From: an uncultured Bacillota bacterium
GTDB taxonomy: Bacteria > Bacillota_I > Bacilli_A > RFN20 > CAG-449
Direction: 5' to 3'
NCBI GenBank assembly: GCA_905204225.1
Contig: CAJKZK010000088.1
Location: 1-7,299 of the forward strand
Length of the DNA: 7,299 nt
The first letter of the stretch is position 1, and every line of letters begins with the position of its first letter. The translations under genes were made by a program, and so were the position numbers. Below the pieces are notes generated by a model. It saw nothing but the letters and a program-made list of their open reading frames with translations. It was not told the DNA's origin and ran no database searches. Shown here in pieces: positions 5,910 to 7,299 of this stretch.

Positions 5910-6452
5910 TTAAGAAAATAATTTAACTAATATAGAAATAAGTAAAGCTATACCATTAATTAGTAATAATAAATATAAGAATCTTTTATTATGATAATAA
6001 CTAACTTTAGCATGTTTACATTTTCTTCTTATCAGATGTACCATAATGATTGATGGATTATTAATAGATAATAGTTGTTTATAATCTTTATCAAATAATA
6101 CCAATTGTGATGGTTTGGTGTTAAATTTGGTTAAATCACCATAATCATATGTAATACCCTTTATTTCATCATAATTTATTTCCTTATTTTGTGTTTTAGT
6201 TTTAATAACTAAACATTCAGCATTTACATAGTATTTTGTTTTAATAAATATTTGTACAATAAAAGAAATTATAATCAGAATAACATTTATTATTAATATA
6301 AAATATGGAACTATCAATAGTGTAGAAAATATTTCATCTATCTTATCCATCATAAAGAATAAATAGATTATAAATATCGTTGGCACTAAACTTATTAAAA
6401 TCTCTGTAATAACACAAGCCAATGTTATAGTTATATTTCTTTTAAATCCCAT
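5910..6452 (-). CDS. Membrane protein with PH-like domain, probable immunity protein of the main Rhs tip
   Basis: This 180-residue protein has three hydrophobic segments: about residues 8-34, 43-70 and 157-178. Between the second and third lies a soluble domain (about 73-145) with alternating strands (YYVNAECLVIKTK, INYDEIKGITYDYGD, SQLVLFDKDYKQLLSI) ending in a helix. This resembles a bacterial pleckstrin-homology-like (bPH, YcxB-type) fold as seen in small membrane proteins. It begins 24 bases after the Rhs stop, with an excellent AAAGGAGATATAAAA ribosome site before ATG 6452, and is followed by a terminator, so it is the last gene of the Rhs operon. By position it should protect the producer against the Rhs tip. 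A membrane immunity protein suits the strongly hydrophobic toxin module next to it. The function is inferred, as no immunity family is recognised. Confidence 0.62.
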   Translation of the reverse strand: MGFKRNITITLACVITEILISLVPTIFIIYLFFMMDKIDEIFSTLLIVPYFILIINVILIIISFIVQIFIKTKYYVNAECLVIKTKTQNKEINYDEIKGITYDYGDLTKFNTKPSQLVLFDKDYKQLLSINNPSIIMVHLIRRKCKHAKVSYYHNKRFLYLLLLINGIALLISILVKLFS

Positions 6453-6476
6453 TTTTATATCTCCTTTCTTTTTGTA

Positions 6477-7299
6477 CTAATCCCAAAAGATTAACCAATC
6501 TACAAAGTTGTTTAAATGTCCTTCTATTGTATTTCCACCAATTTCTAATTTAGTAAATAAATGGTTGATTGCAATACCTGCAACGACAGCTATAACTGCT
6601 CCTCCTACAATAATTACACCACCAGGTATAGCTAATGAAGAGGCAGCTAAGGCTCCCATAGCAGCCGTAGCAATAGCCGTTGAAGCGTACATACCACCAA
6701 TACTAATACCAGCATTAATTAATCCACCAGCAATAGAACTACTTAAACTTGCACCTGATGCATATTTTTCATAGCCAGCTATTACGCCACCAGCAATAGA
6801 TAATCCCCAGCCAATTCCAGTTGCAACTTTAGATAAGGCTCCAGGTAATTCTGTTACGCCATCTAATCTCATCAAATCCCATAAATCTGTAAATTGTAAA
6901 CAAGCAATCGAACTTCTTATAGGATTAATCATTGTAAATCCATGGTCTAAACCTGTTGATAATGTTCCTAACCATCCTGGTACAGAAGGTAAATTTCTTG
7001 ATGGAGATGATGATCCTCCACTACCAGAGATTGCTCCTCCGCCAACCAATGAACCAATAGAACTTACCATTCCACCTCCAACAATTCCAACACTAGCCAG
7101 TGTTGTATTATAGTGAATACTAATAGGATTGTTATTCGCATAACTATATAAATTAAGACCATTAATACTAGATGAATCTAAACTAGATATATTTGTTGCT
7201 TGTATAAATCTACATAATTCAGGATTATAATATCTACAAGTAACATAATACATCTTACTTTCTTCATCATAATAATATCCTTTATATCTAAATGGATTT
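6477..7299 (-). CDS. Rhs-family polymorphic toxin, C-terminal end (5' part beyond right edge)
   Basis: The frame is open to the window edge, giving 273 visible residues; the ATG at 7253 is internal, because NPFRYKGYYYDEESK just before it is standard Rhs-core sequence. Numbering from that Met: residues 1-43 are the core end (MYYVTCRYYNPELCRFI, NLYSYANNNPI). The usual DPxG border is missing and replaced by SIHYNTT. Residues 52-85 are a Gly/Ser-rich linker, 90-145 hold a more ordered segment (PGWLGTLSTGLDHGF, LDGVTELPGALSKVATGIGW), and 145-232 are strongly hydrophobic, rich in Gly and Ala. Such a module could insert into or form a pore in a target membrane; this is inference. The last 25 residues are polar to aromatic (IEGHLNNFVDWLIFWD). 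The Rhs shell normally encloses and delivers its tip to rival cells. The base composition is visibly less AT-rich than in the neighbouring immunity genes. Confidence 0.8.
   Translation of the reverse strand, partial: NPFRYKGYYYDEESKMYYVTCRYYNPELCRFIQATNISSLDSSSINGLNLYSYANNNPISIHYNTTLASVGIVGGGMVSSIGSLVGGGAISGSGGSSSPSRNLPSVPGWLGTLSTGLDHGFTMINPIRSSIACLQFTDLWDLMRLDGVTELPGALSKVATGIGWGLSIAGGVIAGYEKYASGASLSSSIAGGLINAGISIGGMYASTAIATAAMGALAASSLAIPGGVIIVGGAVIAVVAGIAINHLFTKLEIGGNTIEGHLNNFVDWLIFWD
7222..7264. repeat. Rhs core homology block, main copy
   Basis: Partner of the block at 5691-5733. It lies in the core just before the variable tip. Both copies encode the (E)xKMYY..RYY..E.CR motif and have the same orientation, so exchange between them would delete the intervening tip and immunity gene and fuse the orphan tip to the core. 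Confidence 0.6.

Noticed and set aside
6508..6774. Plus-strand open frame of 88 codons
   Set aside because: Antisense shadow of the glycine- and alanine-rich Rhs module.
7251..7253. ATG 7253 as the true start of the main Rhs gene
   Set aside because: Rhs core sequence continues in frame upstream to the window edge and there is no ribosome site, so the gene is 5'-partial.
1..7299. CRISPR array, tRNA, rRNA, insertion sequence or integrase
   Set aside because: No regularly spaced repeats, cloverleaf, rRNA-like sequence, transposase motifs or paired terminal repeats were seen.
1..7299. Alternative genetic code (TGA as Trp)
   Set aside because: No gene ends in TGA, but Trp is encoded by TGG and no frame needs TGA read-through, so the standard bacterial code explains everything.

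Overview
The window is very AT-rich, with short intergenic gaps, strong AGGAGG-type ribosome binding sites and only TAA or TAG stops. This fits a low-GC Firmicutes-type bacterium, probably a host-associated member of Bacilli or Clostridia; the species cannot be read from the sequence. It looks like an accessory (defence, competition and mobile-element) region rather than core genome.

Layout: (1) Positions 1-1116, minus strand, hold a mobile-element module: a 227-residue sigma-like helix-turn-helix protein with a Cys cluster, a 95-residue Hol44-like phage holin, and the start of an unidentified gene that leaves the left edge and overlaps the holin end. (2) Positions 1117-1320 are a divergent control region with an extended -10 promoter facing right and a 9-bp inverted repeat. 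(3) Positions 1321-4333, plus strand, form a tightly overlapping operon that I read as an ABC-three-component (ABC-3C) conflict system. It has an effector/sensor protein (degenerate HNH-type zinc domain plus ABC-3C C-terminal domain), a 76-residue middle component, and a 544-residue DUF2326-type ABC ATPase with a coiled coil. (4) A convergent hairpin at 4328-4357 separates it from the right half. (5) Positions 4368-7299, minus strand, are the 3' end of an Rhs locus. The C-terminal tip of a larger Rhs protein (5' end off the right edge) is followed by a likely membrane immunity gene and a terminator. After these come a displaced 'orphan' Rhs tip and a second likely membrane immunity gene.

The most notable observation is in the ABC-3C effector gene. 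The reading frame that starts at 1321 stops at 2079, but the C-terminal domain continues one frame back from about 2037 to 2507. That frame has no ATG, GTG or TTG codon until 2469, so it cannot easily be translated alone. The switch can be made at an in-frame A AAA AAA heptamer at 2064-2070. Programmed -1 frameshifting, slippage or phase variation in the A-run, a broken gene, or a one-base assembly error are all possible.

How the parts work together (inference): the ABC-3C proteins would assemble around the ATPase, which senses or remodels nucleic acid and controls the effector protein. The Rhs tip is a hydrophobic, glycine-rich, toxin-like module delivered by the Rhs shell and neutralised by the adjacent membrane protein. 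The orphan tip and immunity pair shares short DNA homology with the main tip at the core border and may be a reserve for tip replacement.
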